A model generated the notes under the pieces. The model was not told the origin of the DNA. It worked only from the letters and a program-made list of their open reading frames with translations, and did not search any database. The position numbers were made by a program, and so were the translations under genes. A stretch of 64,000 bases of DNA from Methylomonas sp. ZR1. GTDB lineage: Bacteria > Pseudomonadota > Gammaproteobacteria > Methylococcales > Methylomonadaceae. Shown here piece after piece: positions 55,948-64,000 of the stretch (position 1 is its first letter; every line of letters starts with the position of its first letter). The stretch covers positions 2,108,001-2,172,000 of the forward strand of contig NZ_RCST01000001.1 of NCBI RefSeq assembly GCF_013141865.1, read 5' to 3'.

Positions 55948-56475
55948 TTAACGTTGTTCAAAGCTCTTACACCTCCGCCATTTATCCACCACAATCCACC
56001 AGCCGAATTGACTGCATCGTTGTTCTGACACTTGCAGGAACCGACAACTGGCACAGCGTACAAACCCTCGCGAATCGCCGTGGTGAATACGCAGGGTGTC
56101 TTCGGCCAGCTTCAGGGCGTAATGCAGGACGTCGGAGCTTGCCGCGCATTCGCTGAGAAACTCGTCGATGACCGATGAATCGGTTTCACCAATGGCGTTC
56201 AGATAGGCCATAAGTTTTGCTTGGTCTTGGGCGTTGAGCTTGTTGACGTTGTTTTGTTGAGGCTTGCTGTTTTGGGGTGTTACCGGTATTACTGGTGTTA
56301 CCGCCAGTTCTGGCGCGGGTTGTGGTGGTATTACCGATTCGGGGTCGGGTAACACTGGTGTTACCGCTGAAACATTCTTACTTTGCGCTCCGTGGCCTTG
56401 ATCGTTTTGTAGAGACGGCTCATCGGTCGCCTCTGCCAGATAGTGCCGTATCACATCAGCCAACATGGTCGTCAT
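55948..56475 (-). CDS. cysteine-rich protein downstream of the DUF927 gene
   Basis: A protein of about 170 residues with a helical N-terminus, a Pro/Val/Thr-rich linker of near-repeats (VTPVIPVTPQ and similar) and a C-terminal domain with five cysteines (FVRCASCRFLQVSEQRCSQF then DKWRRC) that could bind zinc. The start overlaps the end of the DUF927 gene by about 20 bases; the ATG could also be at 56466. I recall similar C-terminal domains in proteins of integrative elements. Function unknown. Confidence 0.65.
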   Translation of the reverse strand: MTTMLADVIRHYLAEATDEPSLQNDQGHGAQSKNVSAVTPVLPDPESVIPPQPAPELAVTPVIPVTPQNSKPQQNNVNKLNAQDQAKLMAYLNAIGETDSSVIDEFLSECAASSDVLHYALKLAEDTLRIHHGDSRGFVRCASCRFLQVSEQRCSQFGWWIVVDKWRRCKSFEQR

Positions 56476-58342
56476 CAAATTGAATCACGTAAAACCAGGC
56501 CGAGCCGCCGTGGACTTTGACCTGGGTGACATGCTTTTTCGGGTTGGGTCCGGATTTCAGGATGCCTTGCCCGATCAGCAGTTTGACCGCCAAGGCCAAA
56601 TCGGCATGACCAATCGCCTTTTTAAATCCGGCCGTGCTGAACAACCATTGCCGGCCTCGTTCGGTTTGGCGCCAATAGCCGGAACGCTCGCCATGCAGTC
56701 GGTTGGGATCGTCGGTTTTGGTAAAGCGGCTGTCACCATAGAGTTCGACATACTGTCGTAACGCATTGGCCAATTGCTGGGGTTCCAGTTCGCCAGTTCC
56801 ACGCTGTTGACGCCAATGTTTGAAGCAGATCAGTGCCGCTTCCATCGCTATGCGTTCCGGCCAGCCCGTAACACCATATTCGCTGGCCAATTCGCCCGCC
56901 AGACCAATCAAGGCAAAGCCACGAGCGGCGCGGGCCTCCTGAGCCGATAAGGGACCATGGCGCTGTTCGAAAATGCGTAAACACTGGTCCAGGTAAGTGG
57001 CAAAATCGCGTGAATCGCGGGTCAAGTGCTCCAGAAAGGCGATTCCGGCGGTGCCATATTGCTGCGATGTGTGCTTATGCAGCACGGTGGCAAAGGCACG
57101 GCCACTGCCATAGTTATGCAGGTGGTCAAAGGCGCCACACTGACCAAATACCGGCAACTGAAGGAAACGCACCAATTCGCCGGCTTTGACTGGAATACCG
57201 GCCTTACTCAGCTGGGCTTCAATCGAGTCTTCGCCGTTGGATAGAATCGATACCCGCCAATGCTGATGCAACATGGCTCTGCCACTGACCGTGGCCCGTT
57301 GCTTGCCAACTCCATTGGCCAAAAGATACAACGACTTGCTGACGTCCTGAGCATCGGCTTTACTCATCTCATCCAGACACAGAAAACCATCATTAACCTG
57401 CACGGCGGCTGATTCCAGACCATTCAAGGTTGCCGTCCAGGAGCGCTGGAAACGTTTCGGTTCGCCCCAGACACTGGCAGCGACTTGCATGCCGCTGGTC
57501 TTGCCCTGACTGGAGGGACCATAAATATGAATGGACAGGCTGTCCAAATGGCATTTAGCCAGTAAGGGACCGCAAAAGGCCAGTGAGACCAGGAACAGCA
57601 AAAAAGGATTTCCGGGACATAAACCCGCGACCTGTTGTTGCCAGGCGGACAAGGTGCCGGCTTGCCGATACAGACCACTGTTTATATTTCCCTCGCACTG
57701 CAGCAATACGGCGTCCGTTGAATCGCCACCAATAGTGCGATCTGGCAGCACATAAACGTGATCAAACCAACCGGGCGTCGATGTGATCCAGACCGTTCGG
57801 TCTGGGTGTTGCTGACACAGATATTCCGCCAGACGACTGCGTTGCGCATAGTGAATATCCAGGCCCTGGTCAAACAAGGCTTTCTGTAATTCATCGCCAC
57901 GACCAGCCAATAAGCGGCACGGCATGTTCCACTGTTTGAGTTGCCCCAGTCGATCACGAAATTCCAGCAATATACCGAAGTCGCCACCCTGCCGGTTGCG
58001 GGCAATCGCTACCGCCTTCAACACCCCACAGATTCTGACATCGCGCAGCGCCGGCGGCTCCTTGGCCGACGATTTGCCGAGAAAGTGATAATACACACCG
58101 GCGGGCCAGCTATGACTAGGACCGCAGGTGTGTTCATACACTTGGTAACAGGGCCGACTGGAGGCGTCGGGAAAAAGTGCTGCCGCATCCTTCTCGGATT
58201 TGGCAGCAACCATTGATTGACGGGCTTGCTGGATCTCGGCCAAATCCGAAGGCGACAACTTCTCAGGCAGAAATCGCCTAATGGCGGATGCCAATCCGCC
58301 ATCAAACTCTTCATACATCAGTGATTCAGCATGATCATCCAC
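56456..58342 (-). CDS. DUF927-domain ATPase (helicase/primase-type element protein)
   Basis: The 628-residue protein contains a DUF927 domain: the middle has SLSIHIYGPSSQGKTSGMQV (Walker A GPSSQGKTS near residue 272), FLCLDEMSKADAQDVSKSLY (Walker B region) and TVSGRAMLHQHWRVSILSNG (sensor region). DUF927 proteins are thought to be helicase-like replication proteins of phage satellites and integrative elements. The N-terminal about 230 residues could hold a primase-like domain but no motif is certain. It overlaps the downstream cysteine-rich gene and is preceded by a small gene and alpA. Confidence 0.85.
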   Translation of the reverse strand: MDDHAESLMYEEFDGGLASAIRRFLPEKLSPSDLAEIQQARQSMVAAKSEKDAAALFPDASSRPCYQVYEHTCGPSHSWPAGVYYHFLGKSSAKEPPALRDVRICGVLKAVAIARNRQGGDFGILLEFRDRLGQLKQWNMPCRLLAGRGDELQKALFDQGLDIHYAQRSRLAEYLCQQHPDRTVWITSTPGWFDHVYVLPDRTIGGDSTDAVLLQCEGNINSGLYRQAGTLSAWQQQVAGLCPGNPFLLFLVSLAFCGPLLAKCHLDSLSIHIYGPSSQGKTSGMQVAASVWGEPKRFQRSWTATLNGLESAAVQVNDGFLCLDEMSKADAQDVSKSLYLLANGVGKQRATVSGRAMLHQHWRVSILSNGEDSIEAQLSKAGIPVKAGELVRFLQLPVFGQCGAFDHLHNYGSGRAFATVLHKHTSQQYGTAGIAFLEHLTRDSRDFATYLDQCLRIFEQRHGPLSAQEARAARGFALIGLAGELASEYGVTGWPERIAMEAALICFKHWRQQRGTGELEPQQLANALRQYVELYGDSRFTKTDDPNRLHGERSGYWRQTERGRQWLFSTAGFKKAIGHADLALAVKLLIGQGILKSGPNPKKHVTQVKVHGGSAWFYVIQFDDDHVG

Positions 58343-58781
58343 CGCCTGACTCCTTGTTCAGCCGATAAACAACAATCTCGTCCCGCACCTGAACCCAACG
58401 CTCACCAACCGGCAAACGTGGATCGTATTCAAACGCGGGTTGGCTGAAATCCACCCAACTTGGCCAGACGGCGACCCATTCGGCACCGTAACTCAGCAGC
58501 ACCTTGACCAGTGCCATCACGTCATCACGACTGGCCGCGTGATCACGTTGCCAATCGACGATTAACATTAGGTCCAGCACCGGCCAACGATAATGGGCAG
58601 GTACTGAGTTAGACGGACATACCAGTGCCGATACGGTGGGATTCGATTGCCATTGCCGCGCACGTTGCCAGGCATTACCACCTAAGCAGATCATAATCGG
58701 CCACGGCGGCGAAGCGGATTGCAGCCTGATGATCAATTCCTTACCAAACGGCGGCAAAGACAAGCGCTGACTAGGCGGCAT
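58335..58781 (-). CDS. small protein between alpA and the DUF927 gene
   Basis: A 148-residue soluble protein (PPSQRLSLPPFGKELIIRLQ; then VLDLMLIVDWQRDHAASRDD and VLLSYGAEWVAVWPSWVDF). It overlaps the alpA end by 11 bases and the DUF927 start by 8, so translation is coupled through three genes. An ATG at 58796 would add 5 residues. Short proteins in this place are common in integrative elements. No family is recognised. Confidence 0.65.
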   Translation of the reverse strand: MPPSQRLSLPPFGKELIIRLQSASPPWPIMICLGGNAWQRARQWQSNPTVSALVCPSNSVPAHYRWPVLDLMLIVDWQRDHAASRDDVMALVKVLLSYGAEWVAVWPSWVDFSQPAFEYDPRLPVGERWVQVRDEIVVYRLNKESGGG

Positions 58782-59010
58782 CGGCCACCCATGCATAACC
58801 CAGCCGTTCCATCAACGCGCGTATATCCTCCACCCGCCAGGCGGTGATGCGTTTACCCAATTTGACGGGCTGGGGATAAATGCCGGCTTTTACGCCGGCC
58901 CACCAAGTGGACTTACTCACCGGAATCAGTGGCGGAATCGGCGGATTGGCTTTTGGATCGCCAAGAATCTGTTTCAGTCGGAGAAATCCGGTTTCAGGCA
59001 ATTTTGACAT
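58771..59010 (-). CDS. AlpA-like excision/transcription regulator
   Basis: A 79-residue MerR/AlpA-type helix-turn-helix protein: ETGFLRLKQILGDPKANPPI then PVSKSTWWAGVKAGIYPQPV and KLGKRITAWRVEDIRALMER. AlpA proteins activate integrase or excision genes in prophage-like elements. The start at 59010 is the ATG nearest to the conserved region; the frame runs further upstream without similarity. It leads the minus-strand operon and is divergent from DISARM across 735 bases. Confidence 0.85.
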   Translation of the reverse strand: MSKLPETGFLRLKQILGDPKANPPIPPLIPVSKSTWWAGVKAGIYPQPVKLGKRITAWRVEDIRALMERLGYAWVADAA

Positions 59011-59050
59011 AGCGTTTTTTCTCGAAATCAGTGAAAACGAATCGGCCGAT

Positions 59051-59080
59051 GACCGTTGACTGCAACACGCAGTCACGGTC
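59051..59080. repeat. inverted repeat 1
   Basis: GACCG-T-TGACTGC, loop AACAC, GCAGTCA-CGGTC: 12 paired bases with one bulged T. It lies 40 bases upstream of the alpA start, where it could be an operator or part of an origin. Confidence 0.6.
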
Positions 59081-59113
59081 CGACCAATAGCAAGACCGTT
59101 GCCGGCCCAGTCT

Positions 59114-59130
59114 GCAATCCATTGGATTGC
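59114..59130. repeat. inverted repeat 2
   Basis: GCAATCCA, T, TGGATTGC: a 17-base palindrome with perfect 8-bp arms and a one-base centre, typical of a dimeric regulator site. Confidence 0.6.
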
Positions 59131-59175
59131 GTAGTGTCGCGTCGGACAGAATAACCAAATCGAGCGGCGGCTCGT

Positions 59176-59209
59176 TTGCAGCTGACGACGAATTTGCCAT
59201 CAGCTGCAA
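59176..59209. repeat. inverted repeat 3
   Basis: TTGCAGCTGA and TCAGCTGCAA are perfect 10-bp arms around a 14-base spacer. The outer TTGCAG/CTGCAA ends are the same as in the large palindrome at 59277-59312. Confidence 0.65.
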
Positions 59210-59276
59210 GATCGGGAAATTAAGTTTGTCTGATGCGATCTGAGGACGTATTTTTCAGCAATAACTTTGAAAGCCG

Positions 59277-59312
59277 CTTGCAGTAAATTGCGATTTCGCA
59301 ATTTACTGCAAG
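59277..59312. repeat. large perfect palindrome
   Basis: CTTGCAGTAAATTGCGA, TT, TCGCAATTTACTGCAAG: perfect 17-bp arms with a 2-base centre (36 bases). No T run follows, and no gene ends nearby, so it is not a simple terminator. It could be a recombination, replication or protein-binding site. Confidence 0.9.
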
Positions 59313-59745
59313 ATTACGAAAAAAATTTCGCTTGATGCCGGCCAATGCCTGTTTAACGAGGTTCAACGAAATAGCCGCCGTCCGAAAACGTCCTGGGGAA
59401 TATTGTGAAGAGTAAATTTGGAAGGTCGTCTTCGAAATCGCGATAATTTTGGAGATTTCGACAATTGGTGAAATTTTTTTTTTTTGCCAACCCGAATGCG
59501 ATTAAGCGTCTAAAAAATTACTCGGTTTTGATTAGCTGACACTGAGTTGGGAAAGCGCTTTGCTGATGGTGCATTGGTACCGGATGAAAATGTGATTCCA
59601 CCCTGTTGTTGGTTCGCTACACACTTTGAATCCCCCCTTGAACCTTCGTTACTGAAACCTCGGATTAATTTTCTCGCAGGCAATAATTGATGTTGGTGTA
59701 GCATTTGGCTTTATTTATTAGCACAGCTTTGAATTAGGGAAGAAA

Positions 59746-62700
59746 ATGCAGACAACACCGGAAATTGGTCAACTTGCTATCGTTCGCAAGCGTCCCTTCG
59801 TTGTTACGGAAATCATTCCGGCAGCCCCCGGAATTGGACGAGATAAACCCAACCACTTGATCAAACTCTCGTCAGTTGAAGACGATGGATTGGGAGAAGA
59901 GCTGCAAGTTATATGGGAGCTGGAGCCAGGCACCTCGGTTTACGAAAAATCTACGCTTCCAAACCCAGACTCATTTGATCATCCCAAACGCTTGCAAGCC
60001 TTTCTGGACGCTGTTCGCTGGGGTGCCGTTTCGCAAGCCGATGACAAAGCCTTACAGTCACCTTTTCGCAGTGGCATTGAAGTAGACGATTACCAGCTCG
60101 ATCCCGTGGTTCGAGCGCTTTCCATGCCGCGGGTAAATCTGTTGATAGCAGATGATGTCGGTCTCGGTAAGACCATTGAAGCCGGACTTGTTGTGCAGGA
60201 AATGATTCTACGCCACCGTGTCCGTTCAGTATTGATCGTTTGCCCCTCGTCTTTGCAAGTGCAGTGGAAAGAAGAAATGCGGGATAAGTTCGGTCTCGAA
60301 TTTCGCATTATCGATAGCAATACGATCAGTCAATTGCGCCGTAAGCGCGGCATCCATGTCAATCCATGGACACATTTTCCGCGGTTGATTACTTCCGTTG
60401 ACTATCTGAAACGTGAGCGTCCGTTACGGACTTTTCGGGAAACCTTGCCAGCAGGCGATCAACCCACTTACCCACGAGCATACGATTTACTGATCGTCGA
60501 CGAAGCCCACAACATTGCCCCATCTGGCCGCGGCAAATATGCCACAGACTCGATGCGGACCTTAGCAATTCGCTCATTAACTCCGCATTTCGAGCACAAA
60601 TTATTTCTCTCCGCGACACCGCATAACGGTTACCGCGAAAGCTTTGCGGCGTTATTGGAATTGTTGGACAGCCAGCGTTTTGCCCGCGCCATTACCCCCG
60701 ATCGCTCGCAATTAGACGCCGTGATGGTTCGGCGCATGAAATCCGAGCTTAAATTACGCTGGGATGGTAGTCGTCGTTTTGCCGAAAGACTCGTCAAACA
60801 TTTGGAAGTGCCATATACAAATGAAGAACGACTGGCCCACCAAGCCTTACAACAATATTCGGAATTGCGCCTCAAACACGCCAGCTCAGACGGTGAACGC
60901 ATGGCTGCCGAATTTGTCTTGAAACTGCTCAAAAAGCGCTTGTTCTCGTCACCAGCAGCTTTCGGCAGCACGCTGGAAAAACACATTGCCTCCGTCGGCA
61001 AGCAAAGTGGTAAAGCAATTGCCAACCGCGACATTGCTGACTTTTCCGATGACTATGCAGATGACGATGAATATGAACTCGAAACCGGCGAAGTCGTCAG
61101 TTCCGTCAGCCAATCGTTATCAGCCTTGACCAGCGAAGAGAAAAGCTTGCTCAGACAACTCAGCGACTATGCTGTCAAAACCAGTTTGCGGCCGGACAGT
61201 AAGGCCGAGACCCTGATCAACTGGCTCAAGAACTCTTTGCGACCGGGCGGACAATGGAATGAAGAGCGTGTGATCATCTTCACCGAATACCGTGCCACAC
61301 AAAAATGGCTTTATGACCTGCTGGCCCGTGAAGGCTTCGCCGAAAATGAACGCCTAGAGATGATCTATGGCGGCATGGACAACAAACAGCGCGAAGCCAT
61401 CAAAGCCGCATTCCAAACTCACCCCAAAGATTCGACAGTTCGGATTCTACTTGCAACCGATGCGGCGTCGGAAGGCGTCAACTTACAAAATTATTGCTCC
61501 AAGCTGATCCATTTTGAAATCCCCTGGAACCCTAATCGCATGGAACAGCGCAACGGCCGGGTGGATCGTCACGGTCAAAAAGCGGACGAAGTGGATATTT
61601 ATCATTTTGTCGGCAAAGGCTTTGATAAAGCCCAGTCAACCGCCAAGGTGGGCGACCTTGAGGCCGATTTGGAGTTTTTGATGCGCGCTGCGCTCAAGGT
61701 GGAAACCATACGCGAAGACCTCGGCAAAGTTGGTCCGGTAATCGCCACGCAAGTTGAAGAAGCTATGCTCGGCAAACGCCAGCGCCTTGATACCAGCCGT
61801 GCTGAGCAAGATGCAGAACCCGTGCGCCGCATGCTGAAATTTGAACGCAAACTCCGCGAGCAACTGGAAAAACTGGCCGCTCAGTTACACGAAACCCAGC
61901 ACGACCTCAATCTCACGCCCGATCATATCGAAAACGTGGTTCGAGTTGGCCTGGAACTCGCCGGTCAGCCTGCGCTGATACCGGTCGAGATAGACGGCAT
62001 TTGGCCCGACCCGACCGGTCTGCGGAAGACTTGCCCGGTATTTCATTTACCGGCGCTATCGCATAGTTGGGCGCAATGTACCGATGGTCTGGCCCATCCA
62101 CACAGCAAAGCCATTCGCCCGATTGTGTTTGATGCCGCTTTGGCAACCGGTCGAGACGATGTAGTTTTAGCTCATCTCAATCATCGTCTGGTGCAAATGT
62201 GCTTGCGACTGTTGCGAGCGGAAATCTGGTCGCTCGACACCCAAACCCAGCATTTGTCGCGCGTATCGGCCTGCATCGTCGATGATTCAGCGTTAAGCCA
62301 TCCCGTGGTGATTGCCCATGGCCGGATTGTAGTTTTGGGTGGCGATAACCACCGACTACATGAAGAGATCATCACCGCCGGCGGTGCCTTGATTGAAGGC
62401 CGCTTTAATCGTTTGAATGTCGGCGAAACCAAAGCCGCTGCAGAATCAGCTACCGATACACCCGTACCGGCTGCAATTGAAGCCCGCTTCCAAGCGCTAT
62501 GGCCAAAGCACGCTGATAGCTTACTGGCTGCCCTGGAAGCGCGACGCGTCGACCGCACCAAAAATCTGGAAAAAACCCTCGAAGAACGCGCCGAAAAAGA
62601 AGTCAGCAAACTGACCGCCATCATGACCGAACTACAACGCTCGATTCAAGCCGAACTCGCTCCCCACCAAATCGAACAACTAGACCTGTTTCTCCTGGGT

Positions 62701-62901
62701 GACGATCTTGGCAAACAACAGCGCGAACGCGATCTATCCGCATTGCGTAGACGGCTAGAAGAAATTCCCGAGGAAATTGAGCGCGAATCGCAGCATATCC
62801 GCTCGCGCTTCACGAATCCGCATGCCCGACTGTTCCCGGTCGCGGTCACCTGGTTAATCCCGCGTAAAGCCGTGCTGGAAATCACCGGGGGTAAAGCATG
62901 A
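59746..62901 (+). CDS. drmD: DISARM SNF2-like helicase DrmD
   Basis: DrmD is the SNF2-family helicase of class 1 DISARM, a restriction-type antiphage system. The 1051-residue protein has helicase motifs in order: NLLIADDVGLGKTIEAGLVV (Walker A), SVLIVCPSSLQVQWKEEM, DLLIVDEAHNIAPS (DEAH), HKLFLSATPHNGYRESF (motif III), VIIFTEYRATQKWLYDLL (motif IV), RILLATDAASEGVNLQNYC (motif V) and RMEQRNGRVDRHGQKADEVD (motif VI). The C-terminal about 400 residues are coiled and family-specific. AGGGAAGAAA precedes the ATG. The stop overlaps drmMI by 4 bases. Confidence 0.9.
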   Translation: MQTTPEIGQLAIVRKRPFVVTEIIPAAPGIGRDKPNHLIKLSSVEDDGLGEELQVIWELEPGTSVYEKSTLPNPDSFDHPKRLQAFLDAVRWGAVSQADDKALQSPFRSGIEVDDYQLDPVVRALSMPRVNLLIADDVGLGKTIEAGLVVQEMILRHRVRSVLIVCPSSLQVQWKEEMRDKFGLEFRIIDSNTISQLRRKRGIHVNPWTHFPRLITSVDYLKRERPLRTFRETLPAGDQPTYPRAYDLLIVDEAHNIAPSGRGKYATDSMRTLAIRSLTPHFEHKLFLSATPHNGYRESFAALLELLDSQRFARAITPDRSQLDAVMVRRMKSELKLRWDGSRRFAERLVKHLEVPYTNEERLAHQALQQYSELRLKHASSDGERMAAEFVLKLLKKRLFSSPAAFGSTLEKHIASVGKQSGKAIANRDIADFSDDYADDDEYELETGEVVSSVSQSLSALTSEEKSLLRQLSDYAVKTSLRPDSKAETLINWLKNSLRPGGQWNEERVIIFTEYRATQKWLYDLLAREGFAENERLEMIYGGMDNKQREAIKAAFQTHPKDSTVRILLATDAASEGVNLQNYCSKLIHFEIPWNPNRMEQRNGRVDRHGQKADEVDIYHFVGKGFDKAQSTAKVGDLEADLEFLMRAALKVETIREDLGKVGPVIATQVEEAMLGKRQRLDTSRAEQDAEPVRRMLKFERKLREQLEKLAAQLHETQHDLNLTPDHIENVVRVGLELAGQPALIPVEIDGIWPDPTGLRKTCPVFHLPALSHSWAQCTDGLAHPHSKAIRPIVFDAALATGRDDVVLAHLNHRLVQMCLRLLRAEIWSLDTQTQHLSRVSACIVDDSALSHPVVIAHGRIVVLGGDNHRLHEEIITAGGALIEGRFNRLNVGETKAAAESATDTPVPAAIEARFQALWPKHADSLLAALEARRVDRTKNLEKTLEERAEKEVSKLTAIMTELQRSIQAELAPHQIEQLDLFLLGDDLGKQQRERDLSALRRRLEEIPEEIERESQHIRSRFTNPHARLFPVAVTWLIPRKAVLEITGGKA

Positions 62902-64000
62902 GCCAGCCCAACGTTTCCCGTCATCATGCCGACTGGCTGTCGCTGGTCGAAGTCTCCGGGCCATTCGTCTCGCTGCCGGTATTGCTTAAAACCTTTCCGC
63001 AAGGACTGGACGCTCGCGATCCGGCGCAAGCCAAAGTATTACGCGCTGCCTATGAAGAATGGCAAGACAACCCCAATGGCCCGGGCAAACAGCGAGGCTG
63101 GATACTGCATGTCCTTGCTCAACTTCTGGCGTATCCGCAAGATCTGATTGCCGAAGGTCAAACGCTTCCTGCTGGTTTGGAAGCCTGCTTGCCGGAAATG
63201 GCTGAAACCCTGCGCCCAGATTTTGCCTTGGTAAGCCCGGCGGGTTCCGACAAACCCGGCCAAGCACACATGTTGATAATGATTTACCCATCCGAACAGG
63301 CGCTGGATAAACCGGTGATGGGTAAACTCTGGAAAGCCACACCCGCCACCCGCATGATGGAATTATTGCACGGTGCCGATGTGCCATTGGGGCTGGTCAG
63401 TAACGGCGAACAATGGATGTTGGTCTATGCGCCCCGCGGTGAAATCACCGGTTATACCTCTTGGTATGCCAGCCTTTGGCTAGATGAACCCATTACCCTG
63501 CGCGCTTTCCATTCCTTGCTGAGCATCCGTCGCTTCTTTGGTGTCGCCGAAGGCAGCACGCTGCAAACCATGCTCAAAGAAAGCGCACAAGATCAGCAGG
63601 AAGTCACCGATCAACTCGGTTACCAAGTCCGGGAAGCAGTCGAAGTATTGGTGCAATCCTTCGATGCCTTGGACAAGGAAAGCAACCGTGTCTTATTAAA
63701 AGGCGTCAGCGCCAAAAGCCAATACGAAGCCGCACTCACCATCATGATGCGCTTGGTGTTCCTGTTTTCTGCCGAAGAACGCGACCTGCTGCATTTGGGC
63801 AAACCGCTGTATGACGAAAACTATGCCGTTTCCACCTTGCAGGTACAACTCCAGGAAGTGGCCGACCGTTATGGCGAAGAAGTCTTGGAAAGACGCTACG
63901 ATGCCTGGACTCGGTTATTAGCCACTTTTCGCGCGGTTCATGGCGGTGTCGATCACCAGGATTTAATGATGCAAGCCTACGGCGGTTCGCTGTTCGATCC
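62898..64000 (+). CDS. drmMI: DISARM class 1 N6-adenine methyltransferase DrmMI (partial, runs off the window)
   Basis: The frame stays open from the ATG at 62898 to the window end (367 codons), overlapping drmD (ATGA). The visible part, HHADWLSLVEVSGPFVSLPV to MQAYGGSLFD, is the N-terminal region of the PglX/DrmMI type of methyltransferase, which precedes the SAM-binding and NPPY motifs; those must lie beyond 64000. DrmMI methylates self DNA at adenine. drmA, drmB and drmC are expected next. Partial by window truncation. Confidence 0.82.
   Translation, partial: MSQPNVSRHHADWLSLVEVSGPFVSLPVLLKTFPQGLDARDPAQAKVLRAAYEEWQDNPNGPGKQRGWILHVLAQLLAYPQDLIAEGQTLPAGLEACLPEMAETLRPDFALVSPAGSDKPGQAHMLIMIYPSEQALDKPVMGKLWKATPATRMMELLHGADVPLGLVSNGEQWMLVYAPRGEITGYTSWYASLWLDEPITLRAFHSLLSIRRFFGVAEGSTLQTMLKESAQDQQEVTDQLGYQVREAVEVLVQSFDALDKESNRVLLKGVSAKSQYEAALTIMMRLVFLFSAEERDLLHLGKPLYDENYAVSTLQVQLQEVADRYGEEVLERRYDAWTRLLATFRAVHGGVDHQDLMMQAYGGSLFD

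Larger units (their letters stand above)
59011..59745. other. 735-base noncoding region with four inverted repeats
   Basis: No credible gene lies between alpA and drmD. The left half has four inverted repeats (59051-59080, 59114-59130, 59176-59209 and 59277-59312). The right half has a T run at about 59475-59487 and the drmD promoter area, which ends in AGGGAAGAAA before the drmD ATG. The layout resembles a replication origin or a multi-site regulatory region of the element. Confidence 0.6.

Noticed and set aside
1..64000. CRISPR arrays, rRNA operons, complete insertion sequences, and methane monooxygenase or methanol dehydrogenase genes
   Set aside because: None is seen: no regularly spaced repeats, no rRNA sequence, no transposase, and no C1 oxidase genes within the window.

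Overview
The window comes from a gammaproteobacterial methylotroph, most likely a type I methanotroph (Methylococcales). The evidence is the tetrahydromethanopterin (H4MPT) formaldehyde-oxidation genes: fae, mch, a beta-RFAP synthase and the cofactor-type genes around them. These sit beside typical gammaproteobacterial arrangements such as nadB divergent from rpoE-rseA-rseB-mucD. No methane monooxygenase or methanol dehydrogenase gene lies in the window, so methanotrophy is inferred and not seen.

Region 1 (1-31.9 kb) is ordinary chromosome. It holds an isolated soxYZ pair; an overlapping set of nucleotidyltransferase, HAD phosphatase and beta-RFAP synthase genes (H4MPT synthesis) behind a response regulator-diguanylate cyclase; pntAB; a PEP-CTERM-type secreted protein; and a histidine kinase/HD-GYP pair. 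A three-gene envelope operon of unknown role follows, then a decayed cysK remnant, the sigma-E operon, nadB, an acyltransferase fusion operon, H-NS and DUF2914 proteins, and sucAB.

Region 2 (32.1-35.2 kb) is a nitric-oxide detoxification locus. An NsrR-type Rrf2 regulator diverges from norCB, which is preceded by a small His-tailed membrane protein. A near-consensus NsrR operator lies between them. Region 3 (35.2-41.5 kb) carries a chemoreceptor, a pair of membrane-associated dynamin-like GTPases and a lipoprotein.

Region 4 (41.5-51.5 kb) is the C1 gene island. It holds an amino-acid kinase, pabB, a hydantoinase-like ASKHA protein, two kinds of ATP-grasp enzymes, a HisA-like TIM barrel, fae, a CitG-like protein and mch. 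pabB supplies p-aminobenzoate, the substrate of the beta-RFAP synthase at 1.1-2.1 kb. The kinase, ASKHA and ATP-grasp genes resemble the methanofuran pathway enzymes MfnE, MfnF and MfnD, so the island probably makes both methylofuran and H4MPT. fae has its own hairpin leader and a strong terminator.

Region 5 (51.6-64 kb) is accessory DNA that begins just after a tRNA-Ser(UGA) gene. First comes a four-gene module: a zinc-finger protein, a large serine recombinase and two ParB/RepB-like proteins with 4-bp overlaps. Next is an inward-reading AlpA/DUF927 replication-type block. A 735-bp noncoding stretch with four inverted repeats, one of them a perfect 17-bp-arm palindrome, precedes the start of a class 1 DISARM antiphage system (drmD complete, drmMI cut by the window end).
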